This document shows, in pieces, positions 1 through 6,221 of a stretch of DNA of 11,955 nt; positions within the stretch are counted from its first letter, which is position 1; each line of letters starts with the position of its first letter. Origin of the DNA: Candidatus Aminicenantota bacterium (GTDB lineage Bacteria > Acidobacteriota > Aminicenantia > Aminicenantales > Aminicenantaceae); the NCBI GenBank assembly GCA_016926925.1, contig JAFGNQ010000348.1, positions 1 to 11,955 on the forward strand, read 5' to 3'. The translations under genes and the position numbers were made by a program. Below the pieces are notes generated by a model, which worked only from the letters and a program-made list of their open reading frames with translations, was not told the DNA's origin and did no database searches.

Positions 1-259
1 AGGAAGTGGCCGTAAATACACGGCCTCCGGCCATGGCTGCGGCAGTGACGACGTTTATAGCGGAGTTTTCTCCTTCGACTTCGACCATCTCCGCATCCAG
101 AAATCCATCTGCATGAAATCGCGCCAGCTGTTCGATCACTTCGGATTGGGGCGTAATGGGATACAGGGCCACTACATCCGGACAGCAGAGCATGGCTCCA
201 TAGGCAGCGGCCGCATTGCCGGTTAAGGTCCTGGCTTTGCTTTTATTCGCTCTTTTCAT
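1..259 (-). CDS. porA: 2-oxoacid:ferredoxin oxidoreductase alpha subunit, N-terminal part (cut by window edge)
   Basis: Translating leftward from the ATG at 259-257 gives 86 codons with no stop before the window edge. The start overlaps the end of the delta-subunit gene by 17 bp, in another frame, which suggests translational coupling. The protein shows the hallmarks of the N-terminal pyrimidine-binding domain of pyruvate/2-ketoacid:ferredoxin oxidoreductase alpha chains: TGNAAAAYGA at about residues 13-22, YPITPQSE at 33-40, and EVEGENSAI at 60-68, followed by an Ala/Gly-rich stretch leading to TATS at the cut edge. In this family alpha pairs with beta to bind thiamine diphosphate and CoA and to cleave the 2-oxoacid. 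The beta gene is not visible and probably lies further left. Substrate (pyruvate, 2-oxoglutarate or branched 2-oxoacids) cannot be decided from this fragment, so the symbol is a family-level label. Identity is secure; substrate is not. Confidence 0.88.
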   Translation of the reverse strand, partial: MKRANKSKARTLTGNAAAAYGAMLCCPDVVALYPITPQSEVIEQLARFHADGFLDAEMVEVEGENSAINVVTAAAMAGGRVFTATS

Positions 260-542
260 CTCGAAACCCTGCTTCGGGAAACATGACAATCGCTTTCTGA
301 GGACATTCCCAGGCACAAATCCCACATCCCTTACAAAATTCTAAATCAGGCTGGAAATGATCTCTCCTATCCCTCATGCATTGAACCGTGCAGTAAAGCG
401 CACACAAGCCGCAGTAGGTACATTTCTCTTTATTCACGACCGGTCTCTGTGTCCGCCATTCGCCCGTATTCAGACAGAGAAGCGGGAGACGGGCATCGGA
501 CCAACCGCCTTCATGCTTCGTGTGAATCTTTATTTTGGCCAT
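243..542 (-). CDS. porD: 2-oxoacid:ferredoxin oxidoreductase delta subunit (2x[4Fe-4S] ferredoxin)
   Basis: A 99-residue protein typical of PorD-like ferredoxin subunits. An N-terminal segment of about 35 residues contains the family-like TGEWRTQRPVV (26-36). Two cysteine clusters follow: C41, C44, C47, C51 and C70, C73, C76, C80. Each has the CxxCxxCxxxC spacing that binds one [4Fe-4S] cluster. The second is followed by the usual Pro (P81); the first is followed by Thr, and there is an extra Cys at 55. The subunit relays electrons from the catalytic alpha/beta dimer to soluble ferredoxin in the cytoplasm. Its start overlaps the gamma gene by 13 bp and its end overlaps alpha by 17 bp, so the three genes form a tight operon in the order gamma-delta-alpha, as in multi-subunit archaeal and Thermotoga-type enzymes. 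Confidence 0.9.
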   Translation of the reverse strand: MAKIKIHTKHEGGWSDARLPLLCLNTGEWRTQRPVVNKEKCTYCGLCALYCTVQCMRDRRDHFQPDLEFCKGCGICAWECPQKAIVMFPEAGFRDEKSE

Positions 543-1084
543 GGGGTCAGCCTCACCTCGCGAAAGCCTCTCTCGGCGCTGCGCACGTTTCGTCTCAAAA
601 GATCATCACTGAAGTAATCTTCCAGGGAAATAAGGACGGATTCCAAAGAGATCCAGCCTGTGGCTGCGGCAAAAGCGCCGACCATGCAAGTGTTGGGGGC
701 GGCTACTCCGATTTCCTCCAGGGCGATGGTTTCTGCATCAACCATCCCGAGAAGCCGGATATTTTTGTGCGGCTTTTCCGTGAGATTCTTTACTCCGTTG
801 ACAATCAGGACGCTGTTTGGTTTCAGTCCCTCATAAACGAACTCGGAATTCCTTAGGGACGCGTCCAGAACGACAAGGCAGTCCGGATTGTAGATTTGGG
901 TCTTGAGCTTGATGGGATGGTCATCGAACCGCAGAAAAGCGGTCACGGGGGCACCCCTCCTTTCGAAACCGAACATGGGAAAGCTGCTGCCGTATTTCCC
1001 CTCCCGTACGAAGGCATTGGCCAAAATCCGGGCCGCCGTAACCGAACCCTGCCCTCCTCTTCCGTGGAACCGGACTTCGATCAT
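530..1084 (-). CDS. porG: 2-oxoacid:ferredoxin oxidoreductase gamma subunit
   Basis: A 184-residue protein, the normal length for a stand-alone gamma subunit. It opens with the diagnostic HGRGGQG motif (residues 7-13) and continues with FPMFGFERRGAPV (35-47), both strongly conserved in the gamma domain of pyruvate/2-ketoisovalerate ferredoxin oxidoreductases. This domain helps to bind CoA in the holoenzyme. The gene is first in the visible operon and overlaps delta by 13 bp. The ATG at 1084-1082 has only a weak AGAAG-like ribosome site about 7 bases upstream. A candidate promoter lies at 1121-1150, so the operon may be transcribed separately from the upstream hypothetical gene, 99 bp away on the same strand. 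Without alpha and beta complete, the 2-oxoacid substrate stays open. Confidence 0.9.
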   Translation of the reverse strand: MIEVRFHGRGGQGSVTAARILANAFVREGKYGSSFPMFGFERRGAPVTAFLRFDDHPIKLKTQIYNPDCLVVLDASLRNSEFVYEGLKPNSVLIVNGVKNLTEKPHKNIRLLGMVDAETIALEEIGVAAPNTCMVGAFAAATGWISLESVLISLEDYFSDDLLRRNVRSAERGFREVRLTPWPK

Positions 1085-1120
1085 AATTCGCTTCTGTGAC
1101 GATCTTTAAAATTACCCCTT

Positions 1121-1150
1121 AAAATACAGGGGAGCCAGCTTCAAAGTCAA
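1121..1150 (-). promoter_or_regulatory. Candidate sigma70-type promoter of the oxidoreductase operon
   Basis: On the minus strand, TTGACT (1150-1145) and TATTTT (1126-1121) are separated by 18 bp, about 35 bp upstream of the gamma-subunit start. The -35 box matches the consensus at 5 of 6 positions and the -10 box at 4 of 6. A 5-bp inverted repeat (CCCCT at 1115-1119, AGGGG at 1128-1132) straddles the -10 box and could be an operator or chance. The assignment rests on consensus matching only. Confidence 0.35.
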
Positions 1151-1183
1151 GACAGTGCAATTCTCCGGGAATCGTTTCTCCGC

Positions 1184-1852
1184 TCATTTTACCTTTTCCG
1201 CCCACACTCGAGCTTCAGACAAATCCAACGGCTCGTTCATATGCCTTGCCGCGTAAAGCTTTCCTGTGTCTTCAGAATACAATATGCGTTTCCCCATCCG
1301 GGCCCCCGGACCCCCAAGTCGCAGCTCCTGCACTCTCTTTTCATTTCCCACAAACGCGACGCTCAAATGGTCCAGCACAATCATCCCTTCCCCTACAGCA
1401 AAAGACAATCGATTTCTCTTCGGGTCTATCGACATGGCCACAGGAACATTCTCTTCCAGAGGTCTCAAACGCATCCTGGCCGTACTTTCGCTTCTGATCT
1501 CCATCGGTATTGTCACCCCGCCGATGATCATCTCTTGAACACCGGCATCTAGTGCAAACAAAGATGGGGAATCCATGCGTTTTCGTTCCTTGACCTGCCC
1601 ATTCACATCCATCCAAAACAAGAAGTCAATCTCTCCCAAAGACAATACCACCGGCGCCCAGCCGTCTTTTAACTTATAGCTCTCAATCGATAGAGAGATC
1701 AAATTTTTTCCCTTTAAAAGAAACGTCTCTGGCGATTGACCTGATCCATAGTTGAAAACAGCCAGACACAAAACGAGGAAAACAAGATATCCGTAAATCG
1801 ATATTTTTCGCATAACGCTTCTCTTTGAGAATAAATCACTGAAAATTTTCAT
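1184..1852 (-). CDS. Hypothetical exported or membrane-anchored protein
   Basis: I do not recognise this family. As drawn it has 222 residues. A single hydrophobic segment (about residues 18-33, preceded by the basic MRK at 14-16) looks like a signal peptide or N-terminal anchor. The remaining roughly 185 residues are hydrophilic, with alternating hydrophobic residues that suggest beta strands, and no cysteine pairs or catalytic motif is evident. A second in-frame ATG at 1813 (Met14) sits 4 bases after GAGAAG and would place the hydrophobic segment directly after MRK, as in a classical signal peptide. It is at least as likely as the 1852 ATG, whose nearest purine-rich tract (AAGG) is too close to the start. 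A strong-looking promoter lies just upstream (1896-1925). The next gene on the same strand, the oxidoreductase gamma subunit, is 99 bp downstream. No functional link to the oxidoreductase is evident. The long open frame, promoter and export signal make it a probable real gene of unknown role. Confidence 0.7.
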   Translation of the reverse strand: MKIFSDLFSKRSVMRKISIYGYLVFLVLCLAVFNYGSGQSPETFLLKGKNLISLSIESYKLKDGWAPVVLSLGEIDFLFWMDVNGQVKERKRMDSPSLFALDAGVQEMIIGGVTIPMEIRSESTARMRLRPLEENVPVAMSIDPKRNRLSFAVGEGMIVLDHLSVAFVGNEKRVQELRLGGPGARMGKRILYSEDTGKLYAARHMNEPLDLSEARVWAEKVK

Positions 1853-1895
1853 CGCCTTATCCCCACTCCACGAAGGATCTCGATTCCAGAGCTAT

Positions 1896-1925
1896 TTTAT
1901 ATCCAATTCACAAAACTCTTGTCAA
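1896..1925 (-). promoter_or_regulatory. Strong-looking sigma70-type promoter of the hypothetical exported protein
   Basis: On the minus strand a perfect TTGACA (1925-1920) is followed after 18 bp by TATAAA (1901-1896), a 6/6 and 5/6 match to the consensus. The surroundings are AT-rich. Predicted transcription would begin near 1889, giving a leader of about 35 to 75 bases depending on whether the gene starts at 1852 or 1813. This is the best promoter match in the window, although its exact use is inferred. Confidence 0.55.
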
Positions 1926-2062
1926 TCAAACCTGAATAAAAAAATCTGACTCTCTTCTGTTTTGTGTGGGGTATGAATGAAAATGTCCAGGGATGTTTTG
2001 AGCGACATTGGAGGATTCCGACCCAACCTAACCCAGCCTTCCCGAGTAGTCATTCGAGGGAA

Positions 2063-2077
2063 TCCGACGGAGTCGGA
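2063..2077. repeat. Short perfect dyad, TCCGAC-GGA-GTCGGA
   Basis: Six-base arms with a three-base centre form a perfect inverted repeat within the non-coding gap. It is not followed by a T run on either strand, so it is not a standard intrinsic terminator. It could be a protein-binding site or part of a small structured transcript. Two further direct copies of the arm hexamer lie within about 200 bp. Confidence 0.4.
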
Positions 2078-2236
2078 CCCGAGGACTTTGTGAACACGGT
2101 ACAATTCCAATGGTAATGTGAAAAGTAGCTGAGTTATAAATGGATGGTGAATCGGGTAAACATGCGGAGTTTCGCAGGGCCGAGAAGGACAGCGAGGGAA
2201 GGGCGTGAAAAATCCGACTGGAGCGAAGCGATTCGA

Positions 2237-3916
2237 TTATTTTATTTTTTTAGCGTTGACTTCTCTCTCGCCGACCTTAAAAACCAGTTGAACGATGGCG
2301 TTCCTGTCATCTTTGACAAAGGTTACGCCTATATCCATGAGAGGGTATTTGATGAAGTATATCGTCTCGGATTCTGGGAGCAGTTCCATCTTTTGCCCCC
2401 TGTCGACGAAGAAAAGCCGATCGTCTTCCTTCGAGATCCTGATGGCGTCTCCCGGTGCGATTTCGTATTCTCCGATGTATGCGTCATAAATTTTCGGATC
2501 GACAGCGACAGACTGCTTTTCGATAACGACGAGCTCGTTTTTTCTTGCCTGTCCTGCCGCTTGAATTTTCTCTTCGATCAACGCCAACTCGTTCTCACCA
2601 AAGGTAGGATAAGCAATAATTCGAGCGAGGCTCTGAGCCAGGTTTTTTACGGTTTCGCCCTTTTTGAATTCCACAGCATTCAGCGGCGCGTAGACTTCCA
2701 GACTTGCCTGAAGAGTTTTTCCTTCATAAAGGGCTGAAACTTCGTCCGGATTGAGTGCAGCACGGTAAATGAACCAGTCTTTATAATCCGCCTTCTTCGG
2801 TGATTTCATTTCAGCCCCCTCTCCGGCTCCCCCTAAAATAAACCGGCGGGGCTCCAATTGTTCCATCACCTTACCAATGAACCGGCCATCCAGGAAGAAT
2901 AGAGTATCTCCTTGAAGATACCGGTGAGAAACCACAAGGCTGTGCCATTCGGTATCCGTCACTTTTGTTTTCGAAAAAAGGTCCCCGCCTTTCGATGAAC
3001 CATATTTCAATCTCCCATCCGCAGTGACTTCAACGACGGAAAAGTGGTCTCCCGATAAAATACAGGCAGTGGCTCCTTCGGACGACAAACGGAATTTGAA
3101 TCCTTCGGCGAAAGAATGGATGACATCTTCCGGAATAAAACTCAAGGGCGACGAATGTGCCGTCCTTTCGATGGTTACAAAGTCTTCGGAAGCAAACATT
3201 TGAGGAATTGCCTTCCCTTTCTCCAAAGCGGCAAAGAGACTGGGGCCCACAGCATAATACATTTCCTCATGTCCTCTGTTATCAGGATGATCTTCATCAT
3301 AGGTGAATCCTTTAGGGAAATGCCCCGACCCGTCATCCAGCGCCCCGAGAAAATTGATGGAGGGCACATCCAGGGAGTTGAGGAGGAGGTTCATACGTTT
3401 GATGTAATCATAGTCTTTATCCTGAAACCGGTCGCAGGGATAGCACAGGCCGACGACAGGCCTGATGTTGTTCGTCCTGCACTTCTCTATGATTTTCAGC
3501 ATGTTATCTTTATACTTTTCAAATACCGCTTCGGGTTCCGTGCCCAATATGCCGCGAATACCTTCGTTTTCCAGGGAAAGTCCTATGACGGCGAATTCTG
3601 CAGACAAAGGGATCAGGTCTTTGTCTATTCGCTTGAGCACGGCGTCCGTGTTATCGCCGGGCGTGGAGATGTTGACGACCTTATAACCTCCGGGAAGGAG
3701 GTGCCGTCCCAAACGGTAAGCCCACCCGTTTTTCATGTCGTGCCTGGATTCAAAATTCGTCACCCACCCCGCAGCTACAGAAGATCCGATTACGGCAATG
3801 GTCTTCAAGGATTGTTCCTCTTGACTTTGAGGACTATTCCATTTGGCGGCAAAATCCTCAGCGGCAAATGCAGCGAGAAAGACAAATAGGCAGAGCACTA
3901 CAAAGACTCGTTTCAT
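2237..3916 (-). CDS. Exported SGNH/GDSL hydrolase with LamG-like and DUF3471-like domains
   Basis: A 559-residue protein starting at the ATG at 3916, which follows GGAG with 8-base spacing. The same frame extends to a GTG at 3946, but that start would overlap its own AAGGAG and precede the signal peptide with ten non-hydrophobic residues. Residues 1-19 form a signal peptide (MKR then a Val/Leu/Phe/Ala core), so the product is secreted or periplasmic. An SGNH-hydrolase domain follows (about 38-230): block I IAVIGSSVAAGW with nucleophile Ser46 (GSSV instead of GDSL), block II Gly near 87, block III Asn117 in GLSLEN, and block V DEDH with Asp207/His210. About 270-400 resembles a LamG/concanavalin-like domain (WHSLVVSHRY, FFLDGRFIGKV, DWFIYRAALNPDEVSALYEG). 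The C-terminus (about 475-559) resembles DUF3471 (YIGEYEIAPG, LLPESETIYF, ending NAKKIK), often found behind beta-lactamase-like hydrolases. Likely an esterase or deacylase acting on an extracellular, perhaps carbohydrate-linked ester; substrate unknown. It lies 133 bp downstream of the ABC permease on the same strand, with no obvious terminator between. Confidence 0.85.
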   Translation of the reverse strand: MKRVFVVLCLFVFLAAFAAEDFAAKWNSPQSQEEQSLKTIAVIGSSVAAGWVTNFESRHDMKNGWAYRLGRHLLPGGYKVVNISTPGDNTDAVLKRIDKDLIPLSAEFAVIGLSLENEGIRGILGTEPEAVFEKYKDNMLKIIEKCRTNNIRPVVGLCYPCDRFQDKDYDYIKRMNLLLNSLDVPSINFLGALDDGSGHFPKGFTYDEDHPDNRGHEEMYYAVGPSLFAALEKGKAIPQMFASEDFVTIERTAHSSPLSFIPEDVIHSFAEGFKFRLSSEGATACILSGDHFSVVEVTADGRLKYGSSKGGDLFSKTKVTDTEWHSLVVSHRYLQGDTLFFLDGRFIGKVMEQLEPRRFILGGAGEGAEMKSPKKADYKDWFIYRAALNPDEVSALYEGKTLQASLEVYAPLNAVEFKKGETVKNLAQSLARIIAYPTFGENELALIEEKIQAAGQARKNELVVIEKQSVAVDPKIYDAYIGEYEIAPGDAIRISKEDDRLFFVDRGQKMELLPESETIYFIKYPLMDIGVTFVKDDRNAIVQLVFKVGEREVNAKKIK

Positions 3917-4049
3917 ATCCGATTCTCCATATCGATGTTGTATCACTCCTTAATACGTATTTCAGATGAAGCGGTTCTCCGGACTTGGGCTATACGGATT
4001 CTGACGTAAAAGGGGATGCGCGGTATGCCTACCGAAATGATCTTCTGGC

Positions 4050-5339
4050 CTAAGCCGGTGCCTGAGTCTTTTTTCGCTTCAGTCTCAGTTTCATGGTCAG
4101 GATTTTGTCGCTGGAGAAAATCCGGGCCGCGAAAACGACCAGGATAACAAAGACGACAAACACATAGAGAATCCCCCACAGAATCATGCCGTAATTTTGA
4201 AGATAGAGGTTCTGCGTGGTCAGAAAAGGATGCGAGAAGGGAATGGCCAGGATGAAAATTCTTATGGGAAGTGAAAGCGTGTTGATATCGGCAAAAATCG
4301 AGATGAAATAAGGTATCATGACCAGGAAGATCAGAGGCATGATCATGCTCTGGGCGCTGCGAAAATCCTCGGCTAGAACTCCCAGGATCATGGCCAGGGC
4401 AAGGGCGCAGAGAATGGTGATAAAAAGAGAAACGCCGAGAATGATATAGCCCATGGTCGAGTAGGTCAGCCCCAACTTTTTCATCACATCGACAATTTGC
4501 GTTGAACTCTGGATGTCCGAGCTCAAACCTCCCATGAAACTCTTGAAACCAACCATATAGATTGCGGCAGAAATCAGACCGATGAGGCCGGCGGCTAACA
4601 TCTTGGCCGTGATGATCGATGTCCGGCTTATGGGCACGGTCAGCAGCGTTTCCAGGGTTTTATTCTGTTTTTCCATAGCCACGGCTGAAATGACCATTTG
4701 AGACGAGTAAATGATGATCATCATCAGGACGACGGGGACGAGGACGGACTGAGACGAGATCATTCCGGCGACCTGGGCCGCAGATCCTTCGGCCATCTTA
4801 TCTTTGACGATGACGAAGTCGCGGCTCCGGATCGGATTCTTGATATTTTCCGGATCGGATCCCGGGAGCTTCTCCTTAATATAATTGTTGGAGATCACGT
4901 CATTGAGGGCTGAGATGACACCGTTCAGGATCGCCGACGTCCTGCTTCCGATGAGGGAAAAACTTCGCATGAAGGTATAGGTCTCGACATCTTTGGCTTT
5001 GAATTTCTCTAGAGACTCGCCGAAGCCGGGCGGGATAACAAGAAGAAGGTTCGATTTGCTTTCTTTCGTTTTTTCGATGGCCTGCTCTTTGTCAATGCCT
5101 CCAAGCTTTTCTACCTTGAACCGGGCCGAGGAAAGCCCCGTTAAAATCCCCTGGGATGTGGCAGACCCATCGAGGTCCAGCGCGGAGATTTCCTGGACCG
5201 CTGTGGCCCGCTCCACTTCTTTCTTGCTCATCTGTCCTATGAAATAAAAGAGAACGAGCATGAAAAGAAGAGAGACAATTATCTGAACAGTGATCAGTTC
5301 CCTGATTTCTTTCATCAGAAGATTCATGAATTTTTTCAT
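4050..5339 (-). CDS. ABC-2 type transporter permease, NatB-like
   Basis: A 429-residue membrane protein with the layout of NatB-type ABC-2 permeases: one N-terminal transmembrane segment (about 17-35), a large extracytoplasmic domain of about 160 residues, then roughly six segments (about 199-221, 246-266, 297-322, 332-350, 359-375, 386-406) and a basic cytoplasmic tail (KLRLKRKK). The cytoplasmic stretch EKQNKTLETLLTVPISRTSI (223-242) is the conserved signature between the second and third segments of this family. The ATG overlaps the TGA of the ATPase gene by 4 bp (ATGA), so the two are translationally coupled and form one exporter. In Bacillus NatAB the pair extrudes Na+. Similar permeases export other compounds, so the substrate is left open. 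Confidence 0.88.
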   Translation of the reverse strand: MKKFMNLLMKEIRELITVQIIVSLLFMLVLFYFIGQMSKKEVERATAVQEISALDLDGSATSQGILTGLSSARFKVEKLGGIDKEQAIEKTKESKSNLLLVIPPGFGESLEKFKAKDVETYTFMRSFSLIGSRTSAILNGVISALNDVISNNYIKEKLPGSDPENIKNPIRSRDFVIVKDKMAEGSAAQVAGMISSQSVLVPVVLMMIIIYSSQMVISAVAMEKQNKTLETLLTVPISRTSIITAKMLAAGLIGLISAAIYMVGFKSFMGGLSSDIQSSTQIVDVMKKLGLTYSTMGYIILGVSLFITILCALALAMILGVLAEDFRSAQSMIMPLIFLVMIPYFISIFADINTLSLPIRIFILAIPFSHPFLTTQNLYLQNYGMILWGILYVFVVFVILVVFAARIFSSDKILTMKLRLKRKKTQAPA

Positions 5340-6058
5340 CGGACCGCACTCCTGAAAACCTCTTCGAGGTTTGTCGCTCGGAATTTCGTCTTTAGCTCCT
5401 CGGGAGAGCCGGTATCGAGAATCCGGCCCTTGTCGATAAGGGCCACACGGTCGGAGAGGAATTCGATCTCCAGCATGTTGTGTGAGGAGAGGAGGACCGA
5501 TGTCCCCTCTTTGACATACTGCCGGATCATCTCCCGGACATCGAGGGCGTTCAGGACGTCGAGCCCGGAAGTAGGCTCGTCGAGAATGGTGAGCACGGGC
5601 TTTGTCATAAGGGCCCTGGCCAGGAGGATTTTCCGTGTCATACCCTTGCTGTAGGTCCCGACCTTGTCCTTGAGGCGGTCTCCAAGGCCCGTGATTCCCT
5701 TTGCCCGGTCCACGAACTGCCGCTCTTCGTCCTGAGTACGGGCATAGAAATTGGCCATGAATTTGAGGTAATCCATACCCTTCATGTTCTTGTAAGCCCC
5801 GGCTTCTTCCGGAAGATAGCTGATCCGCTCACGAACTTTTTCCGGATTTTTTCTCAGATCGAAGTCAAGAAACTTGATGTTTCCTTCCGACGGAGTGAGC
5901 AGAGTGGCGACAATCCTCAAGGCCGTGGTTTTTCCGGCGCCGTTGGGGCCGATGAGAGCGAAGATCTCCCCCGGCCGAACATCGAAATCGATCCCCGCCA
6001 AAGCCTGAAGGTTTCCGTAAAATTTTTTCAACCCATCGACATGAAGAACGGAATTCAT
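5336..6058 (-). CDS. ABC transporter ATP-binding protein, NatA-like
   Basis: A 240-residue cytoplasmic ATPase of normal length for a single nucleotide-binding domain. It shows Walker A GPNGAGKTT (37-45), a signature of YSKGM type (136-140) replacing LSGGQ, Walker B LTILDEPTSG (156-165), D-loop SGLD (164-167) and the switch His193 in SSHN. The Q-loop region reads YLPEE (81-85), with Glu where Gln is usual; both this and the YSKGM signature are common in NatA/CcmA-like ATPases. The start ATG at 6058 follows GGGAGAG at about 4 bases. A candidate promoter lies 37-65 bp upstream. It powers the adjacent permease, which overlaps its stop codon by 4 bp. Confidence 0.93.
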   Translation of the reverse strand: MNSVLHVDGLKKFYGNLQALAGIDFDVRPGEIFALIGPNGAGKTTALRIVATLLTPSEGNIKFLDFDLRKNPEKVRERISYLPEEAGAYKNMKGMDYLKFMANFYARTQDEERQFVDRAKGITGLGDRLKDKVGTYSKGMTRKILLARALMTKPVLTILDEPTSGLDVLNALDVREMIRQYVKEGTSVLLSSHNMLEIEFLSDRVALIDKGRILDTGSPEELKTKFRATNLEEVFRSAVR

Positions 6059-6094
6059 CGAACTCTCCCTGTGCTTTTTGATTTTAAAGACTCT

Positions 6095-6123
6095 ATTCTA
6101 ATGAAGGAATGAAAAAAAGTAAA
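6095..6123 (-). promoter_or_regulatory. Candidate promoter of the ABC exporter operon
   Basis: On the minus strand TTTACT (6123-6118) and TAGAAT (6100-6095) are spaced by exactly 17 bp. The -10 box matches the consensus at 5 of 6 positions and the -35 box at 4 of 6, in an A/T-rich stretch 37 bp upstream of the ATPase start. It lies in the 163-bp divergent region shared with ornithine aminotransferase. On the plus strand I see only a poor candidate (TTGAGT at 6166-6171, 15-bp spacer, TATTTT). Confidence 0.45.
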
Positions 6124-6221
6124 TCCGTATTGAAATGAAGCCGGAGTTGACCATACAATAGTAATTTGAGTCAATCGAACAAGGATTATTTTGCTAGAGG
6201 AAGCAATTAAAAGGAAAATTC

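Larger units (their letters stand above)
1853..2236. other. Non-coding gap of 384 bp between two minus-strand genes
   Basis: I find no convincing gene here. The left part holds the candidate promoter of the hypothetical gene (1896-1925). The middle holds a perfect 6-bp dyad (2063-2077), and the hexamer TCCGAC occurs three times (2017-2022, 2063-2068, 2213-2218) plus once inverted (2072-2077). A 62-codon minus-strand open frame (1922-2110) would need a TTG start and ends inside the promoter, so it is not called. No T-rich hairpin was found to terminate the SGNH hydrolase gene that ends at 2237. The stretch could be decayed coding sequence, but nothing recognisable survives. Confidence 0.6.

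Noticed and set aside
449..856. Plus-strand open frame across the oxidoreductase delta/gamma genes
   Set aside because: Antisense to two subunits with unambiguous iron-sulfur and HGRGGQG motifs; no start signal.
1922..2110. Minus-strand open frame of 62 codons in the non-coding gap
   Set aside because: Needs a TTG start, has no ribosome site, ends inside the -35 box of a strong promoter candidate, and matches no family I know.
2144..2737. Plus-strand open frame of about 197 codons at the 3' end of the SGNH hydrolase
   Set aside because: It lies mostly antisense to a well-supported exported hydrolase whose motifs run to the last codon. It has no ribosome site or recognisable motif, and its right part mirrors the codon pattern of the opposite gene.
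3116..3889. Plus-strand open frame of 257 codons inside the SGNH hydrolase
   Set aside because: Entirely antisense to the catalytic SGNH domain and its signal peptide. The antisense product has no coherent domain.
3914..3946. GTG at 3946 as start of the SGNH hydrolase
   Set aside because: Its only Shine-Dalgarno-like sequence abuts and overlaps the start codon, and it would put ten polar residues before the signal peptide. The ATG at 3916 has GGAG at proper spacing.
4021..4034. CGGTA-TGCC-TACCG hairpin downstream of the ABC permease as a terminator
   Set aside because: The stem is only 5 bp and on the minus strand the T run comes about 11 bases later, not directly after the stem.
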